From NCBI GenBank assembly GCA_034336665.1, contig CM067566.1:26070330-26134329 (forward strand): a stretch of 64,000 bases of DNA, given 5' to 3'. Shown here in pieces: positions 12,575 through 23,770 of the stretch. The translations under genes were made by a program, and so were the position numbers. The stretch is from Luscinia megarhynchos. Its lineage: Eukaryota; Chordata; Aves; Passeriformes; Turdidae. The notes under the pieces were generated by a model, which was not told the origin of the DNA, did no database searches, and saw nothing but the letters and a program-made list of their open reading frames with translations. The stretch's first letter is position 1. Each line of letters opens with the position of its first letter.

Positions 12575-13246
12575 TTCTAAAAGGACAGATTACTCTTCAA
12601 ACTAGTTAAAGGTGTCAATGTCTACAGCTAACCATTTAGGCCTTCTGAAGTCCTTATATTCTTTTTTAAATTTTTTTTTCTTTTTAAGAATAAGCTATAT
12701 TTCTGCCTAAAAGATTCTGCAACATAAAAATACAATGAGATCAATAGAATTGTGAGAATTACTGGCAAATGAAACCAATAATTAAAAAAATTACTTGAGT
12801 ATGCCAGCCTGGTTGCTTTGATAGTGAAATGTGCTTTTAATTCTACTGTTTTTGGAGTGTTGGCATAAATTTTTCAGTTCTGACACAAGAATGGAGATAC
12901 ATCGGGTCACTTATTCTACACATATCCTCTGTTGTCTTAGGGCTTTATCATTAGCTGTGAAGAGCTGAGAATTTCAATTAGGAACCTAAATGAGTGTATA
13001 TTGGAAATCCATTTCAACTGTGGAAACAGATTCCTGAAAACAAACACTGGGTTTTAGGCTTACTTGATTATGTGCTCAATTCTAGATTTTTTTTGAATAA
13101 CAGAAAAATAACTTTGTTATTCTGGTACTGGGTTCTACAATAGTTCAACATAACAGTCAAAATTATTTTTGTCACCTGACTTTAAATGCAGGTCTAGCAG
13201 GAATTTTCACAAAAGAGAAAAAAACCTTTTTTTCTTTTCTATTACC

Positions 13247-13500
13247 ATAGAATCACAGAATCAAGTTGGAAAGAATCTTTGTAGCTCATCTAGTTAATGT
13301 TTTTCATGTTCCTGCCCAAAGCAGGGCCAACTTCAAAATATCATGTTGCTCAGGGCTTTGTTTGGCCAACATTTGAATATCTTAGAGATGGAGAATTCTC
13401 TGGACTTAATCACTGCTACAGTTAGAATTTTTTTCCTTTATTCAACTGGAATTTCCCTTGTGCAACTTGTGTCCACTGCCTCACACAGTTTGCTGATGTC
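13247..13500 (-). mobile_element. CR1 LINE fragment, 3' end at left
   Basis: Begins ATAGAATCACAGAATCAAGT, the reverse complement of a CR1 3' terminus, followed by TTGGAAAGAATCTTTGTAGC (CR1 has TTGGAAAAGACCTCTAAGA) and later ATTCAACTGGAATTTCCCTT and TGTGTCCACTGCCTC, both familiar CR1 3' blocks. It is strongly diverged, with small deletions. It is on the same strand as SCFD2. The right boundary is approximate. Confidence 0.75.
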
Positions 13501-13934
13501 TCTTCCATGTGGAGGGGTGATGATGGTAAAACTGGAAGAAGACCACTGAGCACAGTACTGAAATGTACTGTACTCATAACCATAGTACTGATGTGAATTT
13601 AGGGTTGTTTTCAATGGAGAATTCAGGATATGCAGTAAGACAAGGCTGAATGTACCACATGCTGGCTACTCCATACTTCAACTCTGTAAATATTTAGTGG
13701 ACACCTAGCATGAGCAAATTCGTAAGTCAGAGTAAATTCTTGTAGAATGACTGTCTTAAAACATGCTGAGAGGATCCACAAAGAAATTTCTAACTTATGG
13801 GCTTCCTTCTTCTCCCTATGGTACAAGTTGAACCGTATCAAATTATAGAAAAGGTATTGAATACAGAGCTCCTCCTTCATCCCCTGTGAGTCCAGATTGT
13901 TTATATTTACTTCTATCTCAAGGGTACTGAATGT

Positions 13935-13988
13935 CCTTAAAGTCCTCTGATGAGGTGCCATGTGGAATGCCTTTTGGAATGCCAGGTA
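13935..13988 (-). mobile_element. Possible LINE reverse-transcriptase relic
   Basis: On the minus strand this encodes YLAFQKAFHMAPHQRTLR. Non-LTR reverse transcriptases have a first-motif block of the form YLDFQKAFDxVPHxRLL; 12-13 positions agree, but the expected aspartates are replaced by A and H. The surrounding 127-codon open frame (13623-14006) does not clearly continue the domain. It may be an old decayed LINE fragment or a coincidence. Confidence 0.35.
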
Positions 13989-14364
13989 GGTAATATGAAC
14001 TGACACTCGCTTATCAATTTGTTTGCTGGGTGTATCTGAAGAGCTCTAAAAGCTATGTGAGTTAGGACTTCCCTTTAGCAAAGCCACATGGCCTTTTCCC
14101 AGATACATCCTTATTTTGGTGTCCACCATCACCCCTATTTAGATGTTCAGTCTGCTCCATTCCTCTTGTTCTGTTCAGGAGGTGCTGCCTGTCTGCACTG
14201 TACCTGCAATGTGGAGCCTCAAGCTATTCCCAGCCCCCTTCGAGGATTTAACTCTCCTAAACTCCCCTTAAGTTCTGCTGAGCACTATAACAAAATCAGC
14301 TACTGCTGCATGATGCTCTGACCTCAGGAAAATCTTACAGGTGAGCTTGGGAAGGCTGGTTTAC

Positions 14365-14499
14365 CTTCATGAACATGCTGAATCCAGTTTTAAGGAGATC
14401 AGTAAGGCCTGATGAAATATGCTCGATATCAACAGGATCAGGCCGATCAGGATTACAGATCTCTTCCACCACCTGTTTCAGCAGAGGTTTGTAAGAAGC
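14365..14499 (-). CDS. SCFD2: SCFD2, third-from-last coding exon
   Basis: A 135-bp exon encoding 45 residues, phase 0 at both ends, with acceptor TTCTCTTTGTGCAG and donor AAG|GTAAACC on the minus strand. The peptide opens ASYKPLLKQVVEEICNPDRP and ends in GLTDLLKTGFSMFMK. This is a highly conserved SCFD2 block (ASYKPLLKQVVEEI, then VDIEH.SSGLTDLLK). It is too short, and lacks an internal methionine early enough, to be listed as an open frame, so it was found by reading the minus strand. Its phase fits the exons on both sides. Confidence 0.95.
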
Positions 14500-16410
14500 C
14501 TGCACAAAGAGAACAATGCATTGTGAGTAAACCTGTTTAGACTCAGTGCAACCACAATTCTAAATATGCTATTTCTATTAAAGATTACAGAAATAATTAT
14601 CCCAAAAATGAAAGCATTCAGAGAGGTTGTGATCTTGACTGCAGATGGTGTGCACCAGCACAACATCAGATTGAAAAGACTGGAAGACAGCCACACATTT
14701 ACTCTGTCCCATATGTATTATAAAAGTAAAGAGAGACAAGGAAGAAAGGGGGGACTTTTACTTTCTCTGGAATTTTTTTGGAGGTAATACAGAAATGGGT
14801 AACCATATGCATGAGACTCTGTTGCCCATTGTGCACCCAGATCTCATTCCCTTTTTAATGATTTTACAAATAACTAATCAGGGATTTTTTTTTTCTTTAA
14901 TTGATCCAAGTGTCATGTCCCCACTGAAGTCTGGATACCAGCAGGGAAGGGAAGAGGCCAACCTGCCTGCTTGTCCCTCATGGCAGAGCAGAGCTAAGGA
15001 GTCCCTGTTACTCTTTTAGCTTCCATGGCACTCCACATAATACTGTGGAAAACTTTTGAAAAACAGACCAAACAACCATTACCATGAATGTCAGAGCTTC
15101 AGAGAAGTTCTAGGGTCTAGGAGAAGTAGAAAATGTAAAGGAACAAATGGCCAACATGCTGAAAGGTCTACTCCCAAAGGATCAACTCTTGTATCCTCTT
15201 CAGGATCCACAAACCCAGGCTGAATATGAAGTAGCAGCCTAATAATCTCCACATGCCAATACCAAGGTTTAAACCACTCTGACATGCTGTAAAAAATTTT
15301 AAGATAAAACTTTTAGGAACCAATGGAAAGATCTTTAATGAAAATTCAAGCTTACTTGGTTTACAGATGGAGCTTTGTTTTACTGCTTTTAATTTTAACT
15401 TTGCCCAAACTGCAACAGAACCATGATCAGAACTTGCAACTATCGTAGAAAATGAGCAGCTTTAAAATTAGCACACTTATTTGGCTTTGGGACAATCCCC
15501 AGGTATATATCATTTCTTAGATTACTTGGGGAACCATTAATTTTGCAAAGATGATATCTACAAGAGACATCTTGCAAGATAATAGTAAAAATGGATGGAA
15601 AATAAAACACAAACCACTTGGCTTGAAACGAAAATTTTCTGGAGTCATTAAAGAAATGTTTTTTATCCAACACTTTAGAGTGAGAAACAAAGCTTACAGT
15701 TTTTTAATACAATCCTGTCAACAAAGATTTATACAACTCATCTAGTTCTTCTCACAACATGTGCATAATTTTTAGTTGAGCCAACAAAGCAAATTACAGC
15801 AGACATGAGCTACAGGATCTTTTAGAACATGTCAAGATTTCTGTCAAATCTAGTCACGCAATAAACAACTGTTTGAAAATACACATGCAGGCATGAAGTC
15901 CTATTTATAAAAATCTGTTTAATATCTTCATAGATGAGGAACAGAAAAACATTAGGAATGAAATATTTTTGGAGCAGAGATCAAATCACAGTTTAACAAA
16001 GAGGATTACTCCACAAAATTAAAGGAAAAAGGTCATCTGCCTGAAATGAAAAAATATCATTCAGACAAAACTATGTACTAAAAAGACATAAAAAATGTGC
16101 TGTGACTTTGCATGTCTGAATTTCCAGCACCAAAACTTAGTGCCCTTCAAAATAACCCAGTCAGATTACACACACACACTAAAATACAGATAGTATGATC
16201 ACCTACTTTTTTAAAAAGTATAATGGTTTCAAATATTTTTAAGAATATTTTATTACTTGAAATTAATCTACTATATTTTTAGGGTTTATTTTGGTACAAC
16301 CCCCAGCTGCATTGGTTTCTATCTCATATAATGAAACTTTTATCAACTTCAAATTTTGGCAGGCAAAAATTGGTTTAAAATAGCTGTTCAAAACCACACA
16401 AGATTATAAA

Positions 16411-16507
16411 GGGGAGAAGAGAGAGAAACAGAGAGAGAAGGAGAGAGAATGAGAAAACGAAGAGTGAGGGATGGAAGAAGGAATAGAGGAAGGGAAAGAG
16501 AAAGGCA
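16411..16507. repeat. Purine-rich low-complexity tract
   Basis: An approximately 97-base stretch with nearly all A and G on the plus strand (repeats of GAGAGA and GAAAGAGAAAGG), so it is pyrimidine-rich in the SCFD2 pre-mRNA. The 67-codon frame that starts in it (16449-16652, arginine-rich) is a product of the composition. Confidence 0.8.
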
Positions 16508-17933
16508 GAAATACACCTATATCAAAATGAAAGTAGTTTTAGTAGGCAAAATTCCATCCTTGCACGGTCACTACATGAACTACTTTGAAAACCTGATGAA
16601 AATATTTGTCATTTTATGTAAGACATACAAATTACAATGCTACAAAAAGTAGAGGCTATCCAGTTCCCAGATGCTTATCCATAGAAACATTTTTGTGAGT
16701 CTTTAGAAGAAATAGAGGCTTCCCAGCTTTTAACAGACAAAGTGAAAAAGTAGGTAAAAGCTAAACCCATTCTCATGGCACTGAGCAGGTTTGGTGATGA
16801 GTGTGGTCACCACTTCTTCTGAGAAGCTAACTGAACACACACAACATCTGCCATTTCTAGACAGCTGTAAGTATCATGGACAATTACATACTGCCTACTT
16901 ATTTCTACTATTACAAATCTCCTGGACTTCCCTCAGCAGAAGGTTTGTCCTACTTAAGAAACTAGATCCCTTGCATGGCTAGATTAAGGGGCTGCAAGGT
17001 GTTAATATATCCTTTGCTGTGTTCCAGCACTTATCCCTAAGCAAGCAAAGTGGATTACATCCAAAGGACATACTGATGCTAATTACACTTCCAGGAAACT
17101 TTTCTTATCATCTCACTGCCCCTGCACTGAACTGTATTAAGTGTTTAAGAATTTTCCCCATTTTGGACATCAGACTAGTCCAAACTGCTAGAAGACTTCA
17201 GGAACAGGTTTTCTTCACCATAGATTTCCAGTGACATTTTGCAACACTCATGTTCTTACAAAGCAATGCTTAATTTGAACTACCTCCCTTTGCTGGTCTG
17301 CAGCACTGTTAGGAGTTTGGAAGGATTTTTTTTCTGGCTCAAGGCTAGAATCATGTTTTATGATATCTCTTTAAATCATTGCTTTCTGCTGTAAAACTCT
17401 ATTTTTAACTAGAAAAGGTCTTCAGGGGAGACAGGAGAGAAAGAAAAACCACTGCCTATTAGTCCTGATGACCTAAAGCAATATTGCAGACCATGTGCTC
17501 CTGTTTCAGAAATAGAAGCTGCATTTGTCACCTATTTACAAGCAGGTTTGTCTCTCATGCTTACAGGGATGGGAGAGAAAATACAACAAGAATATAGTTG
17601 CTGTATGGATGCAGACATCCTGCTTCACTCTGCCTTGAGCAGTCTAAGTCAAGAGCCATCTTCACCCAGCCCTGCTTTGCACAGGCATTCACATCATTCC
17701 ACAGTGCTGCAGAGCAAAGCCCGAATTTCTTCCTCAGAGCTGCCACTGATATGCAGAGTCTGGACAAAGGACTTGAGGAAGTTTTTGATGACTAGGTCAA
17801 TTGTAAAATCTATGCTTAAGTATCCTCTTCATGGGCAGAATGTGTATAGGATTAGCACATCCACAAAATGAGTGCTGTAACTTTGACAGCATGCTAGGGA
17901 AATAACAAACACAGGGAAAAGAAAGCTACACTT

Positions 17934-17935
17934 GC
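17934..17935 (-). other. SCFD2: Non-canonical GC splice donor of SCFD2
   Basis: The exon ends CAC CAG and the intron begins GCAAGTG. AG|GCAAGT is the typical context of the minor GC-AG introns, with all positions other than the C matching the U1 consensus. Using the nearest GT (GTGTAG, five bases on) would add five bases and break the frame into the next exon, whereas the GC donor joins phase 0 to phase 0 and restores the conserved HQ|ASYKPLL junction. Confidence 0.88.
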
Positions 17936-18075
17936 CTGGTGGGTGTTGCTGCCTGGATTATGTATGGAATGAAACTGTTTCATGTGCATTCGGACTCTGG
18001 CAATATCCCTGAGGCACCGAAAGACACCGTCCACTGCATCTGTGGCTTTCTGAGATGTCAGTGATGAGTCACAGC
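17936..18075 (-). CDS. SCFD2: SCFD2, fourth-from-last coding exon
   Basis: A 140-bp exon. It enters with one codon base supplied by the exon before (intron phase 1), then encodes 46 residues starting CDSSLTSQKATDAVDGVFRC and ending in NPGSNTHQ. The acceptor is CTTTATTTTTTAG. The pattern DSS, then K.AVD..F..LRDIA, then KQF.S...PG..THQ matches the SCFD2 helix that precedes ASYKPLLKQ. Divergence from the human sequence I recall is higher here than in the next exon. The intron after it has a GC donor. The exon before it was not found in the window. Confidence 0.92.
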
Positions 18076-19765
18076 CTAAAAAATAAAGAAACACACAGCT
18101 GAGTGAGTGAAAAATGTTCATGTGTTTTGATAATAAACAGTAAGAAAAGGGTAACTGGAAGGAAATTTTAAATTGTTTTCATAATGTTCTAGAAACTCAG
18201 GGGCTTGTTAGACAGCATGTCTTCAGCATGGCACAAATCTCTGCAAAAAAGCAAGAAGGCAAAAGTTCTGGACAGCAAAAAGTGTCTCTCTTAGTAACCT
18301 CAATCACACAGCATTTTCATCAGCACAGAGTATGTTTTGCTCTTCACAGCAAACAGAAGGTTCTATGCTAGCAGACCCCAAAGGAGAGCCCCCTGTTACG
18401 TGGAGAGGAGCCAGCTGCTTTGCTGGTCTGCTTGGGTAAACAGCCATGAAGAAGGGAACTGCTCCTCCCTGGCTGCAGCCTGCTGACTCCAAATGCATTT
18501 CCTACCTTTGTGACAAGAAAAATGGAAGATTCTCTGCTAAATACAGCAGAAATATCAGCCAGGCATTGGAAAGAGCTGCATAGTCACAAAAAAAGTTCTT
18601 ATCCCTCAAAGTGTCAGAGTTATTACTTCTAATGTATTTTTCCAAAGCACTTTTGCTAAGATATAATGCTTCTCTTCCACTAAGGCTAAATTCCAATTAC
18701 AGGACCACCTAAAATATCCCTCTGGGTGGCCAGACAGTGCCTTGGAAAAAAGAAATTCTTAGTCTTGGCTCCATCCCCCTCACCACAGGACCTATATTGC
18801 ACAGAAGCATTGAAAGAAATGCTTTCTCGGCTCTACTGCTGATGAGAATTAGCCAAGTGAGAGGTAAGTGGGTCACCTGATATTCTTATTGCCTTGTCAA
18901 CACAGTTCTACTCCTCTTGACATCTTTGCCTGCCTCTCTTCCTGCTTGACTCTTCATCTCTGTGACAGAAAATCCAACACAAAATAACCCTTCTTGCCAC
19001 ATGCTAACACCAACACACTCACTCCTGCTCATGGCTATTGTCATCTCCAGAGATGCTGCTGTAGTGGCTTGTGTTCATCCTCCAGTTCAGAAACCAATCC
19101 TGCACCAGCAAACCTCTGTGTCTGTACAGAATCCTGCTGAGAGGGCAGGGTATCCCTGCTGGCCCAGCTTGCACTGTGCTGCACCCATGGAGCCTGGCAC
19201 TGGAAACAGGCATCCAGACTGTCAACAAGGCACCTGGATTTTTGGGTAGGAGACCCCTGAACAAACTTTCCTCTGCAACTGACAAATGACAGAATCCTTA
19301 TGTACTAAAAACATCAATAAAAAGGTGGTAAATTCAAAAGTAAAGGGAATATTTGACAGTGAATCTCAATTGCTTTCATATCTTTGCCTTCCACACAGTA
19401 AAAAATAGATACAATATAAATGTAAACACACACATACACTTACAGAGAAACTACTCCTAGGAGATGGTGATTAGACACTGAGCTTTCATGTGTCTGAATA
19501 TCATGTGTTGAGCAGAGGTGTGGGAGCATTGGTGCACTGGGCTGTGTTCAGCTGTGCCTTCTGGCAAAACCAAAAGTGCATCTCAAGGAGCACTGGAGCA
19601 GGGAGGGGTCAATGTTCATTTCCAGTCTCCATGGCAGAGTGTGTGCTGGACCCAGTTTGGGACCCCGAGATGGCACTGGGAGTTGAAGATCCAGTCTGGC
19701 TGTCTATGGCTGGCACAACAGAGGGAAAGGAGGTGTACTTTCAAAGTTTCTCTAAAATGTGACTT

Positions 19766-19771
19766 CCTTGG
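19766..19771. repeat. Left target-site duplication CCTTGG of the solo LTR
   Basis: The six bases CCTTGG directly precede the TG that starts the LTR and recur exactly after its terminal CA at 20434-20439. A 6-bp duplication is typical of ERVK-like (class II) retroviral integrases. Confidence 0.88.
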
Positions 19772-20250
19772 TGTTGGGAAGGACAAGGATTTGACAGGAA
19801 GGTCTTACAGAAATGTAAGTGTAACAGAAAGATCTTTGAATAGAGAATTTGAAAAAAGAATAGAAATTATAGCCAGTTTTGATATAGAAAAAAAGAATTG
19901 CTGAGCCAGTCTTACTGGGTAACTAAGAAGGCAAAGAGCAAGTGAGTTGGAAGGGGCTTTTATGACTTTGAGCAAAGGACAAATACACCTCAAACAACAG
20001 ATGCTTTTACCAGGCAAAAAGGTTTCCATGGACAAACAAAAATGCCATGTTGGAAGTAGAGAAAAGATCTAAGAATTTTCCACTGCAAGAAAACTAAAAA
20101 ACAACTTCTAGCTTAAACTATAACATACTAACTTTTTGTGATTGGAAAATATTAACATGAATATGGTAATGTTAGTAGTTATGATAGGCTATAGGTAATA
20201 GTAAAGGTATTGATTGGTTGTCCTGTTGTAAGATGCTCTGTAATGAAAAG

Positions 20251-20257
20251 TATATAA
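20251..20257 (+). promoter_or_regulatory. TATA box of the solo LTR
   Basis: TATATAA lies about 180 bases from the 3' end of the LTR and upstream of its AATAAA, the normal place for an LTR promoter. If active, it would transcribe antisense to SCFD2. Confidence 0.6.
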
Positions 20258-20373
20258 TGCATTGTAACCAGAACTAGAAGAAGCTTTTCAGACAAACCCA
20301 CAGCTGTGGCTGTCAGGCTGTGAGCTGGGCTCCTGTCACCCAGGACCCGTGAATTGCTACATCATTTGGATGC

Positions 20374-20379
20374 AATAAA
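20374..20379 (+). terminator. Polyadenylation signal AATAAA of the solo LTR
   Basis: AATAAA in TGCAATAAACAGC, about 55 bases before the LTR end, as expected for the R/U5 junction. Confidence 0.65.
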
Positions 20380-20433
20380 CAGCATTTTAAAGACCTGCCT
20401 AGAGCTCTACATCCCTTCATTTCGGCTCTTACA

Positions 20434-20439
20434 CCTTGG
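20434..20439. repeat. Right target-site duplication CCTTGG of the solo LTR
   Basis: Exact copy of the six bases at 19766-19771, immediately after the terminal CA of the LTR. Confidence 0.88.
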
Positions 20440-23160
20440 GACTTTCCATCAAGAAATATGTCTGAGGAAACCAGGAATATCTATTTCCAGCCTGACATCC
20501 AGTACTTCTTTTTTAAATGTAAATGAAAAAGTAAGTTTTCTTTGCAATCCCTTATTGATGAAATTAAAATCTCTGAAGGTGCTGTCTACCTGTTGCACTG
20601 CACTAGGGTTATAGAGGGGAGCCAGGTTTCTTTCCAGCCTGGAGAACAACAGAATCTTGTTCTTTACAAGTGGCAGGCAGCTACAAATCGCCTTCCGTTC
20701 ACACCTTGCCTGTGAAAGGGGCTCTGCAGCATATGGAGAGCAGAACACCATCCCTCTTCTCTGCTTGCTCCACACTACCAAGAAATCTGCTCCTTTTACA
20801 ACAGTGAAGAGGTGGAATACATTAGTTGCTGCACAGCTCATGAACTAATTAAAACAAAACTTCCTGTCACTGTTTTTTCTTGGGAAGTTAAATGCCATTT
20901 GGAGAGCATGCTGAATGAATTCTTTTGAATCCCAAGCCCTATTATATGTGGGAAAAGGCATTTAAATAAAATTTGGGGATTTCCTGTTGGACTTGAAGAT
21001 GCCCAGTTGTGGAGAAAAAGAAAATCACCACTAACCTGCAGAGGACTCAATATTTTAAAGAACACAACCTAGTTCTGCAGTAAGTGGTGCCTGTCCTCAC
21101 TAATACTGCTTCTGTTCTTCTCTATCCACTTGTGCCAAATTTGAGGAAAATGAGTCCATCAGGAGGTGCATTCAGTGCCTACCAGGATGAGACTTTTGAA
21201 CTTTTTCATGAGACAAAGTACCTCCTCTTAAGCAACACATCTGCAAGAAATTTGAAAAAAGGAGAAGAAATGGAGATGCTGTCTTCTACAGTACTGAGTG
21301 ACCCAGGAACCAAACAGGAGCTGCATTTCCACTGATTTCTGAAGCTGGAAGGAAAAGAAAAGGACATGGGCACTGTGAACCCATGAGACCTATAATTATA
21401 GAGTAGTGTGTGATTGATTATCATCTCTGTACCTCCAAAAATGTAACAAATAAGATTTTCAGACCTGAGTTTCAGGAAACATTTTACATGCTTAATCTTT
21501 TTTGGTACACATAAAGCCATTATAAACAAACATGTTCTTTCTCTAAAGCAGTATGATAATTATCAACATTTTGTGAAGGATTTTGATAATTCAGAGACAT
21601 CACTAGGCCTATGATTCTTACAAAGTAAAAAGTTTAGGAAAGTTCAAAGTTTACCACTCCACTCTGTTTTATTGGTATTAACTTTAGCTCTCTCAACCTT
21701 AGGCTCTCTCTATAGCCCTTTTATAGAAATAAACCAATGTAAACCCTGCAAACCCTGGAACAGAGCCAGCAGAGTAACCAAGCCATTTCAGAGGCACAAA
21801 TTGAATCATGGGCTACACCAGAAAACTTGCACTTTGAGGGAGAGAAAATCCAGCATCAGGAATTCATTATGCAGGATTTTATTATTTTCTAGAAATGCAG
21901 AGTTAATATGCTTGTCAGCAAAAGACAGAAGAACGAGAGATAAAGGGTTCCTTGAAGGACAGAACTCAAAATAAAGCATTATGATATTACATTAATCTTC
22001 TATTTTTATACTTTAGGTGATAGCATAGCAATGGGGCTCCTTATTTTTCTAGCAGATAAATCTAAGGACCTACATATACATAGCCAAAGACATATATTTT
22101 ACAATAGTTTTGGTGTATTTGTGCATTAAGACCTTTTTATGCAAAAGTAGGTACAAATGTGTACAGTGACACAGATAATTTCTGGTTTTTGCAGGGTTAA
22201 AAAAAGTGCGAACCCCAAAACTAGGATGTAATTTGTATAATTCTCCTGTCACTTTTCTTCCCTATGGATTCTGCCATGCATTTGAATCTTTATTCTTCAA
22301 TCTTATTTGTACTGAATTGTCTGATGCTCTCTGGTGCATCTAAAAAGTGAAGCTGCTGAGCAAGTGTGATACTGTGGGACAAGAAAGGGCAGGTCAGAAC
22401 ACAAGAAATCTGCCATTTCCCTATAGTTACATCAGCAGAAGGTGAAAATTTGTAATTGATTCCATTTTAGTTTGAGGAATTTCAGAAGAAAGATGTGTTC
22501 TACAGCCCTTGAGAAGAGATTATCCAGGAGGGACAGACACAGTGGTGCCTGTGGCAGCTTCCCTGCAGCACATCCATTCCTGAGGCTTGGAGAGGGTCCT
22601 GCTCTGTGCTTGCTCTGTCCTCTGCATCCCCAGCCAGAGCATGTGTGGTGCTGGATGGACAGCCAGGTCTGCTGCTGGCATCATCATCACATCATAAAAA
22701 AAAATAACATGACCAGTTGGCAAAGCAGTGTATTGGTGCTGCCAGCAGAGAGTGGAAGGAGCTCATCAGCTGGGGAAGGGCAGGCACAGACCTACAAAGA
22801 TAACCTGTCCCTACCCACAGCCTTGGGATGCTCTTTTCCCATCTCCTCCGAGCAAGCATAGCAGATTTCTAAGGTATCATCCCAGTTCAATCCCTTTTCT
22901 CACCCTCCCCCTTCCCTCCATATTCTGGGATGGCTCCTTACCCCAGGCATGCCTCAGCCCTTTGTGGCTTTGGGAGTCACAGCTTGGACCATATGGCTGC
23001 AAAACCACTCCAACCCCACGAAGGGCAAGTTATTTTTGCACCAGAAGTGAAGAGACCCAAAGTCTTCCAAGGTGTCCAAGAGTTTAGCATCACTGCCAGA
23101 CTGGCAATTTGGGAATTCCCAGTCCTGGACATGACCCTTCTGTCAGTCCACACAGCACTA

Positions 23161-23770
23161 AATCAGAGAATCACAGAATGTTAAGGGGTTGAAAATTGAG
23201 ATTTTTAAAGATCATCTAGTTTCAACTGCCCTGCCATGGGCAAGGACACCTTTCACTAGACCAGGATGCACAAGACCTTATCCAATCTGTCCTTGAACAC
23301 TGTTGGGGGTGGGGCACTCACAACCTGCATGACCAACCTATTCCAGTGTCTAACCACAATCACAATAAAAAATTTCTTCCTAATATCTAACCCAAGTTTC
23401 CCCCTTTTCAGTTTGTACCTGCTACTTTTTATCCTATCAATACAATTCCTGATGAAGAGTTCTTCTCTGGCTTCCTTGTAGGCCCTCTTCAGATTCTGGA
23501 AGGTTGCTGTGAGGTCTCCACACAACCTTCTCCTCTCCAGGCTGAACAGCTCCAGCTTTCTCAGCCTGAGACAGGGGGGGTGTCCCAGTCCCCTTATCAA
23601 CTTTGTGGCCCTCCTATGGACTTGTTTCAACAGTTCCATATCCTCCTTCTGTTGGGGATCCCAGAGCTGGATGCAGCACTCCAGGAGGGGTCCCACAAGA
23701 GCAGTGCAGAAGGGGAGAATCACCTTCTTCAACCTGCTGGCCATGCTCCTTTTGATACAACCCAGAATTT
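23161..23770 (-). mobile_element. CR1 LINE, 5'-truncated, 3' end of ORF2
   Basis: On the minus strand this encodes the C-terminal about 170 residues of CR1 ORF2 without a stop or frameshift: [14 protein letters not shown], then [73 protein letters not shown] and the final FKDRLDKVLCILV. The 3' UTR ends ATTCTGTGATTCTCTGATT, a degenerate CR1 terminal repeat. Everything upstream of this, including the catalytic reverse-transcriptase core and the endonuclease, is missing, so it cannot move. It is in the same orientation as SCFD2. The surrounding methionine-initiated frame (23256-23879) extends beyond the element by chance. Confidence 0.92.

Larger units (their letters stand above)
9116..14364 (-). 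other. SCFD2: SCFD2 intron (GT-AG, 5.2 kb)
   Basis: Donor AAG|GTAAACC at 14364 and acceptor TTTTACAG at 9116-9117 on the minus strand, phase 0. It contains two decayed CR1 fragments (10590-10772 and 13247-13500), a short CACACC repeat (12551-12574), a CATCATAATA-type repeat near 12000 and a possible reverse-transcriptase relic at 13935-13988. No coding exon of SCFD2 was seen between its ends, and the flanking exons join in frame. Confidence 0.85.
14500..17935 (-). other. SCFD2: SCFD2 intron with GC-AG splice sites (3.4 kb)
   Basis: The donor on the minus strand reads CACCAG|GCAAGTGT and the acceptor TCTTTGTGCAG. The intron is phase 0. It contains a purine-rich tract (16411-16507) and otherwise AT-rich sequence with no recognised gene or repeat. 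Confidence 0.85.
19772..20433 (+). mobile_element. Solo LTR of an endogenous retrovirus (662 bp, ERVK-like)
   Basis: Begins TGTTGGGAAGG and ends GGCTCTTACA, so it has TG...CA termini with a 3-bp TGT/ACA inverted end, flanked by perfect CCTTGG duplications. Internal signals are in the right order on the plus strand: TATA box TATATAA at 20251-20257, then AATAAA at 20374-20379, about 120 bases apart, giving a long U3, short R and short U5. No gag, pol or env sequence adjoins it, so it is a solo LTR left by recombination between the two LTRs of a provirus. It is antisense to SCFD2, the orientation most often retained in introns. Class is inferred from the 6-bp duplication. Frames overlapping it (for example 19518-19904) are not genes. 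Confidence 0.88.

Noticed and set aside
20449..20841. 130-codon minus-strand frame just after the solo LTR
   Set aside because: No recognisable domain, no conserved motif and no splice context; not part of the LTR. Treated as chance.
22472..23087. Overlapping plus-strand frames of 129 and 119 codons
   Set aside because: Proline/serine-rich low-information translations of a GC-richer intronic patch, in two frames at once; no domain.
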